A DNA stretch of 16,011 nucleotides, from the NCBI GenBank assembly GCA_947630585.1, contig CANRIE010000007.1, positions 1 to 16,011 of the forward strand, written 5' to 3'. The notes beneath the pieces are model-generated. The model was not told the DNA's origin. It made no database searches and saw only the letters and a program-made list of their open reading frames with translations. Shown piece by piece: positions 1 through 7,605 of the stretch. Each line of letters begins with the position of its first letter. Within the stretch, counting starts at the first letter, position 1. Origin of the DNA: an uncultured Bacilli bacterium. GTDB lineage: Bacteria; Bacillota_I; Bacilli_A; RF39; UBA660. The translations under genes and the position numbers were made by a program.

Positions 1-1178
1 ATAATTTAAAAGATATAAAAGATTTAGATGAAATATTAAAAGAAAATATAATTAATATTAAAGAGTATGAATATGTATGCGGTTTAGAAATCTTAGAGAT
101 TGTTCAAAAATTAAATGAAAAAATAACCGAACTTAAATTAAAAATTGAAAACTTGAATTGGGATATTAAGATACTAAATTCTAAAATTAAAAACAAAGTA
201 ACTTATAATTTAAATGAGATTAATTATTTTATGGAAATAACTGGAATGACTTATCGTGTAGATGTTGATAATGATAGAATTGTTTTATTATATAAAACAT
301 CAAATGATGTTGTTGATGCAACAAAACATTTAAGTTGGGGTGAAAAAAATGCTTTTTCTTTGTCGCTATTTCTTTTTGATTGTTTATATGAAAAACCTGA
401 TTTAATAATATTAGATGACCCTGTTTCATCATTTGATTTTAATAAAAAATATGCAATTACTTATTATTTATTTAAACGTAAAAATAGTTTAAAAGGAAAA
501 ACAGTTTTAATGTTAACTCATGATTTAGAACCTATAATTAATATGGTTAAAGTTAAAAATGATGAAAATGTTACAAGTTTTTATTTGGAAAATATAAATG
601 GTGAATTAGATGAAAAAACAATCCACCGAAATGATATTGATTCAATAATAAATGTTACTAAAAAGAATTATGAGAATGAAAATATTAATATAATTAATAG
701 GTTAATTCATTTTAGAAGATATCTTGAACTAGATGACAATTATTCTTTGGAATATAATATGGTTTCATCTCTTTTAAAAGGTTATAAAAAACCTATAATT
801 AAAGAAAGAAATACTGAACATGATTTTGAAGATATAGATTTCATAAAAACTGAAACAAATATAAGAAGTTTTATAAAGAATTTTAACTATTCAGAAATTG
901 TTGAGAATATTAGAGATAGCGAATTTATGAGAAAATTATATTATGAAACTGAAAATAATTATGAAAAAACGGAAATATTTAGAATAATATTAAAAGTATT
1001 TAATTTAAGTGGTGATAAAGTTTTAGAAGAATATTTAAATGAAGAATTTCATATTGAAAATACATATATATTTCAACTAAATCCTTATGCATATAATATA
1101 GTTCCTAATTATATTATAGATATGTGTAATAATTATATGAAGAGATTTTATTCAAGAGATTTGGTTTGTAATAAATAA
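1..1178 (+). CDS. Coiled-coil ABC-type ATPase, C-terminal part (5' end outside window)
   Basis: The frame is open from the first bases of the window (first full codon at position 3), so the N-terminus and Walker A motif lie outside and the TTG at 153 is not the true start. The visible part starts with a lysine/glutamate-rich helical stretch likely to be coiled coil. It is followed by an ABC signature-like motif (LSWGEKN, near 327-350), a Walker B with D-loop (LIILDDPVSSFD, near 400-437) and a switch histidine (LTHD, near 514-525). This order is typical of the AAA_13/RloC-like and SMC-like ATPases often found in defence or DNA-handling loci. The roughly 200 C-terminal residues after the ATPase core are rich in charged and aromatic residues and I cannot assign them; an effector nuclease there is possible but no motif is evident. 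The ATPase class is clear; the biological role is not. Confidence 0.75.
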   Translation, partial: NLKDIKDLDEILKENIINIKEYEYVCGLEILEIVQKLNEKITELKLKIENLNWDIKILNSKIKNKVTYNLNEINYFMEITGMTYRVDVDNDRIVLLYKTSNDVVDATKHLSWGEKNAFSLSLFLFDCLYEKPDLIILDDPVSSFDFNKKYAITYYLFKRKNSLKGKTVLMLTHDLEPIINMVKVKNDENVTSFYLENINGELDEKTIHRNDIDSIINVTKKNYENENINIINRLIHFRRYLELDDNYSLEYNMVSSLLKGYKKPIIKERNTEHDFEDIDFIKTETNIRSFIKNFNYSEIVENIRDSEFMRKLYYETENNYEKTEIFRIILKVFNLSGDKVLEEYLNEEFHIENTYIFQLNPYAYNIVPNYIIDMCNNYMKRFYSRDLVCNK

Positions 1179-1211
1179 TTGATAATCATTTTTTTAAATA
1201 TCAAAATAAAA

Positions 1212-1240
1212 TTTACTTTATAAGACATTTGTGATAAAAT
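1212..1240 (+). promoter_or_regulatory. Sigma-A promoter of the AAA-ATPase/nuclease gene
   Basis: TTTACT at 1212-1217, a 17-nt spacer and TAAAAT at 1235-1240, with TG at 1232-1233 giving an extended -10. It lies 28 nt before the start codon. The gene therefore seems to be transcribed independently of the ATPase gene upstream. Confidence 0.6.
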
Positions 1241-1267
1241 ATTAATAGAAATGGAGATGAACTATTT

Positions 1268-2908
1268 ATGAAAAAAGTTCCAACTGGAATAGATGATTTT
1301 AAAACAATAATTGAAAGAAATTATTTATATATTGATAAAACTTTATTAATAAAAGATATAATTGATGATTTTGATAAACCTTTATGTATAATAAGACCAA
1401 GAAGATTTTGTAAAAGTGTAAATATGTCCATGCTTGATTATTATTTTAATCTTGAATATAAAGATAATAACTTATTTAAGGGATTAAAAATAATGAAATG
1501 CGGTGATACATACTTGAGCGAAATGAATAGATATCCAGTTATATTAATTTCCTTTAAAGAATTAAAGAAAAATAATTATTCTAGTTTTATAGATAGATAT
1601 AAAACTTTAATGGCTGATTTATATTTAAAATATAAATTTGTTTTAGAAAACCCTGATGTTGATAAAGAGTTTTATAATCGAATCATAAAAAAACAAGAAG
1701 AAAGTGAACTTACTAATGCATTATCCTATTTAGTTAAATATTTAAGAAAATATTATAATAAGCAAGTAATAGTATTATTAGATGAATATGATGTTCCAAT
1801 TATAGGTGGTTATTTAAATGGATATTATAAGGAAGTTCTCGATTTTGTTAAAGAAATTTTTGCATCAACATTTAAAAATAACATTAATTTAAAGAAAGGT
1901 GTTGTAACAGGGGTATTTAGAGTTGCTATTGAAGAATTAGAAACAGGTGCTAATAATTTTAATGTGTATAATATAACTGACAATGAATATTCAAACTATT
2001 ATGGATTTACAGAAGAAGAAATTAAAGAAGTGTTAAAAGAATATGGCTTAAGCGATAAAATAAATGAAGTTAAAAAATGGTATGACGGATATTTGTTTGG
2101 TAATACTACAATTTATAATCCTATAAGTATATTAAATTATTTAATTAAACAAAGATTTGAAACTTATTGGGTAAATACAGGGGGAGTAGATTTACTTAAA
2201 AATTTAATCTTTGATTTAAGAGATAATTCAATGATACTTGATGAATTTCATAGGTTACTTGAAAATGGAGTTATAGAAAGAGTTAGTCTTGATTTACATA
2301 TGAATTTAACAAGTTTAAAAGGAGATAGAAATACTATTTGGACTTTATTTATGTTAACAGGATATCTAACTCCTCTTGGGGAAATAACTAATTTAGAAAA
2401 TGTTACTTTAAAAATTCCTAATTTGGAAGTAAAGAAAAGTTTAGAAAATATTGCAAGTAGCTGGTTTAAAAAGACTATTTTAACTAAATATAATTTTATA
2501 GAATACTTAATTAATAATAGAATGGATATGTTTATAAGTAATTTTGAAAAATATATTTTAGAAACATTCAGTTATTATGATGTTCCAAGTAATGATGATG
2601 GTGAAAGATTTTATCATGCTTATGTTTTAGGACTACTTACTAGTGGAAATGAATATTTTGAAATAAAAAGTAATCGTGAGTCTGGATATGGAAGATATGA
2701 TTTAATGCTAAAACCAGTTAACAATGATATCAAGTATGCTTATATAATTGAAGTTAAATTAGCAAATAATGATAATTTTGATGAAATAATAGAAAAAGGT
2801 TTTAAGCAAATTGATGAAAACAAATATGAAAATGAAATTCAAGAATATAATGTAATTAAAATGGTAATTGCCTTTAATGGTAAGAAAGTTAAAATTGAGA
2901 CTAGATAA
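1268..2908 (+). CDS. AAA-ATPase-like protein with C-terminal PD-(D/E)XK nuclease domain
   Basis: The 546-residue protein has the full layout of the AAA-ATPase_like/DUF1703 family, which is common and often multi-copy in gut bacteria but has no settled function. The N-terminus carries the family's P-loop region (RPRRFCKSVNMSML, residues 43-56) and a Walker B (VLLDEYD, D172-E173). A later region reads TGVFRVAIEELETGANN and is followed by YGFTEEE. The C-terminal nuclease-like domain has GRYDL (D478) and IIEVK (E495, K497), matching the D...ExK core of PD-(D/E)XK enzymes. The family P-loop normally reads RPRRFGKS; here the glycine is Cys48, which may weaken nucleotide binding. The start is supported by GGAGA about 10 nt upstream. 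The gene has its own promoter and terminator and sits beside another ATPase and a decayed gene, which suggests an accessory island. Family assignment is firm; activity is unknown. Confidence 0.88.
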   Translation: MKKVPTGIDDFKTIIERNYLYIDKTLLIKDIIDDFDKPLCIIRPRRFCKSVNMSMLDYYFNLEYKDNNLFKGLKIMKCGDTYLSEMNRYPVILISFKELKKNNYSSFIDRYKTLMADLYLKYKFVLENPDVDKEFYNRIIKKQEESELTNALSYLVKYLRKYYNKQVIVLLDEYDVPIIGGYLNGYYKEVLDFVKEIFASTFKNNINLKKGVVTGVFRVAIEELETGANNFNVYNITDNEYSNYYGFTEEEIKEVLKEYGLSDKINEVKKWYDGYLFGNTTIYNPISILNYLIKQRFETYWVNTGGVDLLKNLIFDLRDNSMILDEFHRLLENGVIERVSLDLHMNLTSLKGDRNTIWTLFMLTGYLTPLGEITNLENVTLKIPNLEVKKSLENIASSWFKKTILTKYNFIEYLINNRMDMFISNFEKYILETFSYYDVPSNDDGERFYHAYVLGLLTSGNEYFEIKSNRESGYGRYDLMLKPVNNDIKYAYIIEVKLANNDNFDEIIEKGFKQIDENKYENEIQEYNVIKMVIAFNGKKVKIETR

Positions 2909-2912
2909 TTTT

Positions 2913-2950
2913 AAAAAATTAGATTACAAAATTTTTTAATCTAATTTTTT
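2913..2950 (+). terminator. Rho-independent terminator, possibly bidirectional
   Basis: A perfect 14-bp stem (2913-2926 with 2937-2950) and a 10-nt loop start 4 nt after the stop codon. The right arm ends in six T. The left arm starts with six A, so it could also stop transcription from the other side. Confidence 0.8.
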
Positions 2951-2974
2951 AATTATGTAGAATCATACATAATT
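2951..2974. other. Short palindrome after the terminator
   Basis: AATTATGTA (2951-2959) and TACATAATT (2966-2974) form a 9-bp stem with a 6-nt loop directly next to the terminator. There is no T-run. It could be a second stem on the same mRNA tail or the edge of an old insertion. Confidence 0.35.
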
Positions 2975-2985
2975 ATTATAAATAA

Positions 2986-3229
2986 AAAAATACGAAATTA
3001 TTAAAAATATTAAATGATATAGAAAATAGGTCAAATGCAAATAATAGGTTAGAATTAAATGATAAAATCAAAAATGTTTGTGAAGAACTTTCTTTTCCTG
3101 AAAAACAAACTATAGAATTTATTTTCAATAATCATAGTGCTACTAGAGAAGAAATAAATTGAAAAAGATCTAATTATATGGACTGGTACTACAAAACAAG
3201 ATAACTATGGTAAATATATAATTAAATAA
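2986..3229 (+). pseudogene. Frameshifted 3' remnant of a gene, C-terminal helical/winged-helix-like end
   Basis: One frame (2986-3162) reads a plausible protein segment with no start codon (for example ELSFPEKQTIEFIFNN) and stops at TGA 3160-3162. Moving by one base at 3161 continues sensibly as EKDLIIWTGTTKQDNYGKY and ends at TAA 3227-3229. Together they look like the last ~80 residues of a protein whose tail may be a winged helix, as in the C-termini of AlbA_2-type putative transcriptional regulators; that family link is a guess. No ribosome binding site or start is present, and the 5' part appears to have been lost where the terminator of the preceding gene now lies. Confidence 0.5.
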
Positions 3230-3588
3230 TATATAGTTTCAATGGAGTTTAGAAAGGTATATAATAACATTAAGACTGATTAATATATAATTCATTTATA
3301 AGTTAAGGTGATTATAGTAAATTATGTGTAATTATTTAAAATAACAAAGAAAATGATAACTTAATTTTGCAATAGTCCTTAGAAAATTTATTAGGAAATA
3401 CTAGGAAAATTACTAGGAAATTATGGAATGAATGAAATTATATTTAATAAAAAATAAATTGGATTATTTAGGTCCGTAGGCTATATTGTAGTTTAAAAGA
3501 ATGACTTTGAGGACCTTATCAGTCAATATACTAAAATATCTTGCTTACTTTGAATATTTTTTTTATACTGGCTTTGAGGTGTAGAAGT
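3230..3588. other. Gene-poor interval with decayed sequence and small repeats
   Basis: No open frame longer than a few dozen codons and no RNA gene that I can recognise. Two minor structures are visible. The first is an imperfect tandem repeat of about 11 bp built on CTAGGAAA (3391-3423). The second is a pair of inverted arms AGGTCC (3470-3475) and GGACCT (3511-3516) about 35 nt apart. TTGCTT (3541-3546), 17 nt, TATACT (3564-3569) resembles a promoter for the next gene but would start transcription at its ribosome binding site, so it is uncertain. Confidence 0.4.
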
Positions 3589-5166
3589 ATGGAGTATTAT
3601 CGAAAAAGGTGGGTTTTGGTTTTAGTTATTAGTACTATAGTTTTATTAGTAGTCTTTGGAATAACATTTGCCTTCTTTAACTATAGTAGGGTATCAGAGA
3701 ATCAAATATTAGTAACTGGGGAAGTTTTCATGAAATATAATGAAAAGAATGCTTTAAATATTACTAATGCAATGCCTAAAGAATATGTGAATGGTAATGA
3801 TAATTATTTTGAATTTACGGTAGAAGGCGTAAATAATTATAGTGAAGATATTTGGTATCAAGTAATATTAAATCATGGGGATAGTAATAAAACTAGAAAT
3901 GTAAGGCTTAAAGATGAATTATTACTATTTAAATTAGTTGAAGTAAAAGATGGGGATGAAGAAATAATATTTGATAGAATGAGTTACCCAAGTTTAAGTA
4001 ATGTTAAAATATTTGTTGATACAATACCTCATAATACAAGTTCTAATTTAAAAAGAACTTATAGGTTATATATGTGGGTATCGCCATTAACTAAGATTGG
4101 GAATAATAATGGTGCTGATTATGATATGGAAACTTGGAATAATCAAGTTTATGCTAGTGTTAAGGTAACTGTTCAAGGTGATTTTCAAGAAAAAGAAGCA
4201 TATAGTTGTTTTACTGGAGTCGAAGGTGCAACATATAACTATGATAGAAATGAAGAGCAAGTCCAATCATGTACAACTATTTTTTCAAAAGCTTCATTTA
4301 AAGATTGGTTTACAAGTGAAGAAAGTCCTATAGCATATTGCAGTGGCACAGGAACTAGTAATGGAGCAACAATGGACGAAGATGCTTTAAATTCATCAAG
4401 TTTTGGAGGATATAAACAAGAATTAATTGAAATTGGAATATTAATAGAAAATCCAATTGATAATTTAACAATTGGGGGATATAAAAGTGAATGTTCAAAA
4501 AGACTAGTAATTCCAAGTGTTAGAAATCGAAGTAAAGTGACAACCATTGGTGGTAATGCTTTTCGAGAAAAAGGAATAATTGAAGTTAATATTCCAAATA
4601 CTATTGAAGAACTTAAATATGGAGTCTTTTTTGGGAATAATTTAACTGAGGTTGAGCTTCCAAGTAGTGTAAAAACTATTGGTGCAACATCTTTTTATCG
4701 GAACAAATTAACAACTTTAAATATTCCTTCAAATGTTCAAGTAATAGGAGATTCTGCTTTTGCAGAAAATAAACTAACGAGCCTTATTATCAATCAAGGA
4801 GTTTTAGAAATTGGTAATATGGCATTTTTAGAAAATAGGTTAACAACATTGAATATTCCAAATAGTGTTATAAAAATCGGTCAAGAAGCATTTGCCGTTA
4901 ATGACCTTCGTAGTGTTGAAGTAGGAAACGGGATAACTTATATTGCCGATGCTGCATTTGCTAAAAACAGATATGTATCAAATTCTGAAATTAGAAATAA
5001 AAATCTTGAAAGTATAACAATTGCTAAAACTTGTAATGAAATAAGGAATATTCAAGTAAGCCCTAATAATACTAATAAATATTATCCATGGTTAGGAGGA
5101 GTAGAGGGATATAGAAAAGGAACAACTATTTATGGAAAAGGTAAGGAGGTTTGTAATATTTATTAA
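3589..5166 (+). CDS. Membrane-anchored surface protein: TasA/CalY-like N-domain plus BspA-type leucine-rich repeats
   Basis: The ATG at 3589 is chosen over an in-frame TTG at 3541 because GAGGT (3575-3579) sits 9 nt before it and a charged N-terminus then leads straight into a hydrophobic segment (about residues 8-31). The 525-residue product has that signal/anchor and then a ~180-residue beta-rich domain (from ILVTGEVFMKYNE to WNNQVYASVKVTVQGDF). This domain resembles the TasA/camelysin layout, where a hydrophobic segment ends in an aromatic patch followed by a conserved GD/GE turn. Residues ~305-457 hold five to six repeats of about 22 residues with the pattern xxIGxxAFxxNxLTxLxIPxxV, the BspA/TpLRR type (LRR_5), which often serves in adhesion or binding outside the cell. 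There is no LPXTG sorting signal. The N-domain is a paralogue of that in the gene at 5527. Surface location is well supported; the ligand is unknown. Confidence 0.8.
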   Translation: MEYYRKRWVLVLVISTIVLLVVFGITFAFFNYSRVSENQILVTGEVFMKYNEKNALNITNAMPKEYVNGNDNYFEFTVEGVNNYSEDIWYQVILNHGDSNKTRNVRLKDELLLFKLVEVKDGDEEIIFDRMSYPSLSNVKIFVDTIPHNTSSNLKRTYRLYMWVSPLTKIGNNNGADYDMETWNNQVYASVKVTVQGDFQEKEAYSCFTGVEGATYNYDRNEEQVQSCTTIFSKASFKDWFTSEESPIAYCSGTGTSNGATMDEDALNSSSFGGYKQELIEIGILIENPIDNLTIGGYKSECSKRLVIPSVRNRSKVTTIGGNAFREKGIIEVNIPNTIEELKYGVFFGNNLTEVELPSSVKTIGATSFYRNKLTTLNIPSNVQVIGDSAFAENKLTSLIINQGVLEIGNMAFLENRLTTLNIPNSVIKIGQEAFAVNDLRSVEVGNGITYIADAAFAKNRYVSNSEIRNKNLESITIAKTCNEIRNIQVSPNNTNKYYPWLGGVEGYRKGTTIYGKGKEVCNIY

Positions 5167-5186
5167 CTTAAATAATAACTAGTCTT

Positions 5187-5200
5187 AATGTAAATACATT
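5187..5200. other. 14-nt perfect palindrome
   Basis: AATGTA, AA, TACATT lies between the surface gene and the next promoter, 23 nt upstream of its -35. It could be an operator; there is no T-run to make it a terminator. Confidence 0.25.
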
Positions 5201-5222
5201 GTAAAAGAAGAAAATTTGCATC

Positions 5223-5251
5223 TTGACTCTATTCATCTATTATGGTATGAT
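5223..5251 (+). promoter_or_regulatory. Near-consensus sigma-A promoter
   Basis: TTGACT (5223-5228), 17 nt, TATGAT (5246-5251). The -10 is the left arm of an inverted repeat TATGAT-ttc-ATCATA (5246-5260). The promoter is among the best in the window, yet the only thing right behind it is the 22-codon mini-ORF at 5280. Confidence 0.65.
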
Positions 5252-5279
5252 TTCATCATAGAGAAAGGATGTGACCCTT

Positions 5280-5348
5280 GTGGCAAATATTAAAAATGTA
5301 TCAAAAAAATATGTTAACAACATGATAACTATGGGGGGGGCGTACTAA
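5280..5348 (+). CDS. 22-codon mini-ORF ending in a G8 tract (leader peptide or broken gene)
   Basis: The ORF starts with GTG and has AAAGGA at 5264-5269, about 10 nt upstream, behind a strong promoter. The peptide is basic at first (ANIKNVSKKYVNNMITMGG) and stops at TAA 5346-5348. Codons 18-21 contain eight consecutive G (5333-5340), very unusual in this AT-rich DNA. One extra G would carry the reading through to a stop at 5408-5410 (43 codons); one fewer would stop after about ten more codons. It could be a regulatory leader of the downstream surface gene, a phase-variable small protein, or the start of a gene cut off by the inverted repeat that follows. I do not recognise the peptide. Confidence 0.4.
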   Translation: MANIKNVSKKYVNNMITMGGAY

Positions 5349-5356
5349 AATTATCA

Positions 5357-5460
5357 CAAGATAATTTTTCTAAAAATATCGTCATTTTACGACATAGAAA
5401 TGTAGTATAGTAATACTATATTCTTTATGTCGTATTTTTTGATGTTAGAAAAATATCTTG
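5357..5460. repeat. 104-nt long imperfect inverted repeat
   Basis: Left arm from CAAGATAATTTTTCTA (5357-5372) and right arm to TAGAAAAATATCTTG (5446-5460) are near-complementary along about 50 nt with small bulges, closing on AGTA at 5408-5411. It resembles a small palindromic element of the MITE or hairpin type, and its core works as a terminator. The right arm ends inside the -35 of the next gene. Confidence 0.65.
5388..5440 (+). terminator. Rho-independent terminator in the core of the inverted repeat
   Basis: TACGACATA (5388-5396) pairs with TATGTCGTA (5426-5434). An inner stem of about ten pairs (5399-5407 region with 5412-5422) closes on a 4-nt loop, and six T follow (5435-5440). It would end transcripts that start at the 5223-5251 promoter before they reach the next surface gene. 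Confidence 0.65.
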
Positions 5461-5486
5461 AAAAGTCCAAAAAATTATAATATAAT
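5458..5486 (+). promoter_or_regulatory. Promoter of the second surface-protein gene
   Basis: TTGAAA (5458-5463), 17 nt, TATAAT (5481-5486); a second TATAAT overlaps at 5476-5481. The -35 begins within the last three bases of the long inverted repeat. Confidence 0.6.
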
Positions 5487-5498
5487 AAAATTAGAATA

Positions 5499-5521
5499 AG
5501 GGGACACACCCCTAGAAGGAG
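5499..5521 (+). promoter_or_regulatory. GC-rich hairpin beside a strong ribosome binding site
   Basis: AGGGG (5499-5503) pairs with CCCCT (5509-5513) around a 5-nt loop, immediately before AGAAGGAG (5514-5521), which sits 5 nt from the ATG. The stem stands out in such AT-rich sequence and might protect the 5' end of the mRNA or control access to the start. Confidence 0.45.
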
Positions 5522-5526
5522 TATAT

Positions 5527-7524
5527 ATGGAAAATAATAAAAAAATATTAATAGTAGGATTAATTACTTTATTAGTTATGCTAGGAGTAGTGGGAGGAGC
5601 ATTCGCGTATTTTATATTTGCAAATACAGGCGAATCTCAAGTTTTAGTTGCAGGAGACGTGTTCATGAAATATACAGAAAGTGATACTGTTATAGATGCT
5701 GAATTAATGATGCCAAGGAGTAGTTATGACCCTGAAACTTATTTTGAATTTACAATTGAAGGTAAGAATACATATTCTAAAGATATTTATTATGAAATAT
5801 TAATTAATCAAGGAGACCCACATGCAACTAGAAAAACAAGACTTGATGATAAATTCTTAAGATTTAGACTTGAAGAAATAATAGGTGATGAAGTAACTCC
5901 AGTTATAGAAGAAGGAACTTATGAAGAAATAGATAACACACCAATCTGGGTTAATACAATTAAAGCCAATACTAAAACTAAGACAAGTATTAAATATAGA
6001 TTATATATGTGGATAACCGATGAAGTTAGTATTGGAGATAATGGCGATTATACTAATGAAGTATGGAATAATCAAGTATTTGCAAGTATCAAAGTATCCG
6101 TTAATGGAGATTTTGAAGAAAAGAATGTTAATAATACTTTGGATGGTAAAGTCAAAAGTGCTATTAAAACCCATACAACAAGCACATGTACTCCGACTGT
6201 AACCGATGATAATGGAACTCCAGAAGACCAAAGTGATGATACGATTTATTTTTCTGGAACAAACGATTGTGTAAACTTTAACTATGTATGGTATTCAGGA
6301 AAATTGTGGAGAATAGTAGCCATAAATCCAGATGGTTCTATGAAATTAGTAACGCAAGATGCCATAACAACAATAAATTGGGGAGAAGATACTACATATA
6401 AAAATTCTTGGATATATCAATGGTTGAATGAAGATTTTAAGGATACATTATATAATTATGAAGAAATAATAGTTCAAAATGCGAATTGGAATACAACTAT
6501 TGATGATGTAGATGATACTTTCAATCCAAAAAACATTGTGAAACCAGAAAGTTTGTCTGGGCAATCAATAGTGCAAGCGGATGTAGGATTGCTTAATGCT
6601 TATGAATATTATCAAAGTTATAAAAATACAAGTTATAGCGATGGTTATTTAAATATAGGCTATTATTGGTATTTAATAACGCCATATAGTAGTTCAGAAC
6701 TTCGACATGTCGAATACAGAGGTATACTTGATAAATTTGGTGTATCAAATAGTAGTGGCGTTCGTCCATCAATTAATTTAAAATCAAATATCGGAATAGT
6801 ATCAGGAGGAGATGGAAGCGAGACTAATCCATATCGAATAAACGGAGATAAGGAGCCAGGAAATAGTGGAGAATTAATCAATACTAGATTAAGTGGCGAG
6901 TATGTCAAAGTAGATAATAAAGTATATAGAATAGTAGGAATAGATAAAGATGAAAATGGTAATAACATAACCAAATTAACAAGTGTAGATTATGTGAGAG
7001 ATGGTGATACAGTCTTAACTAAAAATTTTGGAAGTACAATAAGTTGGAAAACATCAGTTGAAACTGATGGTGATGATTATTGGGGACATTACTTGAATAA
7101 TACATGGTTAACAAGTGATTTGAAACAATATATAACAGAAGGAATATATTATCTTGGATATTCTTCCAACAATTATAAAAAATCAATATGCAGTCAAGAA
7201 AGTATATTAAATACAACGAAAGAATGTGTTAAAATAGCAACTATATGGAAGGGAGAAGTAGGACTTCCAAGAATGGGAGAAATGTTTTCAACGCAATTAA
7301 GTAATGGTTCTTCATCATCAAGTGAAATATGGTTAATAACGCCATATGGAAGTGCGACAGGTATTAATACAATTGGAATTGTAAGTAGATTTGGAATTGG
7401 TGTATGTTCTTCAAACTTGTATGCTGTCCGTCCATCTATATATTTAAAACCAGAAATAATAATAACAGGAGGAGATGGGATGAGTGAGTCAACAGCCTAC
7501 ACAATAGAATTACCTAAACAATAA
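5527..7524 (+). CDS. Membrane-anchored surface protein: TasA/CalY-like N-domain plus two copies of an unassigned C-terminal module
   Basis: The 665-residue protein starts with a basic stretch and a hydrophobic segment (about residues 7-31) ending GGAFAYF, then SQVLVAGDVFMKYTES. This matches the pattern at the TasA/camelysin signal peptide and mature N-terminus, so cleavage by a SipW-like peptidase is possible. Residues ~30-200 are a paralogue of the N-domain in the gene at 3589 (both contain EFT(V/I)EG, YRLYMW and WNNQV). The rest is two related modules, each starting with a short segment such as YSGKLWRIVAI or VDNKVYRIVGI. Each ends in a matching block: LITPY, then VRPSI.LK and GGDG (VRPSI at residues 412 and 634). 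I do not know this module with certainty; it recalls beta-rich DUF6273-like extracellular repeats. It has no cell-wall sorting motif. A strong ribosome binding site and a promoter lie just upstream. Confidence 0.75.
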   Translation: MENNKKILIVGLITLLVMLGVVGGAFAYFIFANTGESQVLVAGDVFMKYTESDTVIDAELMMPRSSYDPETYFEFTIEGKNTYSKDIYYEILINQGDPHATRKTRLDDKFLRFRLEEIIGDEVTPVIEEGTYEEIDNTPIWVNTIKANTKTKTSIKYRLYMWITDEVSIGDNGDYTNEVWNNQVFASIKVSVNGDFEEKNVNNTLDGKVKSAIKTHTTSTCTPTVTDDNGTPEDQSDDTIYFSGTNDCVNFNYVWYSGKLWRIVAINPDGSMKLVTQDAITTINWGEDTTYKNSWIYQWLNEDFKDTLYNYEEIIVQNANWNTTIDDVDDTFNPKNIVKPESLSGQSIVQADVGLLNAYEYYQSYKNTSYSDGYLNIGYYWYLITPYSSSELRHVEYRGILDKFGVSNSSGVRPSINLKSNIGIVSGGDGSETNPYRINGDKEPGNSGELINTRLSGEYVKVDNKVYRIVGIDKDENGNNITKLTSVDYVRDGDTVLTKNFGSTISWKTSVETDGDDYWGHYLNNTWLTSDLKQYITEGIYYLGYSSNNYKKSICSQESILNTTKECVKIATIWKGEVGLPRMGEMFSTQLSNGSSSSSEIWLITPYGSATGINTIGIVSRFGIGVCSSNLYAVRPSIYLKPEIIITGGDGMSESTAYTIELPKQ

Positions 7525-7526
7525 AT

Positions 7527-7551
7527 AGATAGATAAAAAGTCTATCTTTTT
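7527..7551 (+). terminator. Rho-independent terminator
   Basis: AGATAGA (7527-7533) pairs with TCTATCT (7541-7547), loop of 7 nt, then a run of T to 7551. It starts 3 nt after the stop of the surface gene and separates it from the rel operon. Confidence 0.75.
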
Positions 7552-7553
7552 AA

Positions 7554-7582
7554 TTTACATTTAAATATAAAAATGATATAAT
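7554..7582 (+). promoter_or_regulatory. Promoter of the rel-dtd-pfkB-smr-gmk operon
   Basis: TTTACA (7554-7559), 17 nt, TATAAT (7577-7582), with TG at 7574-7575 making an extended -10. The rel start follows 24 nt later with AGGAG at 7596-7600. Confidence 0.75.
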
Positions 7583-7605
7583 GAAATAAATTTATAGGAG
7601 AGATT

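Noticed and set aside
153..155. TTG as start of the first ATPase gene
   Set aside because: The frame is open upstream to the window edge with coding-like sequence, and the P-loop must lie further upstream.
1179..1204. Terminator after the first ATPase gene
   Set aside because: TTGATA/TATCAA form only a 6-bp AT stem with the T-run in the loop rather than after it; too weak to call.
3391..3423. Attachment site or integron-type repeat
   Set aside because: The CTAGGAAA repeats are short, imperfect and not linked to an integrase or recombinase in the window.
5408..5411. Invertible promoter element between the arms of the long inverted repeat
   Set aside because: Only four bases separate the arms, so inversion would change nothing; no recombinase is nearby.
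6663..6974. Open frame of ~100 codons on the - strand
   Set aside because: It lies entirely within the surface-protein gene, has no ribosome binding site and no family-like motifs; it is a by-product of AT-rich codon use.
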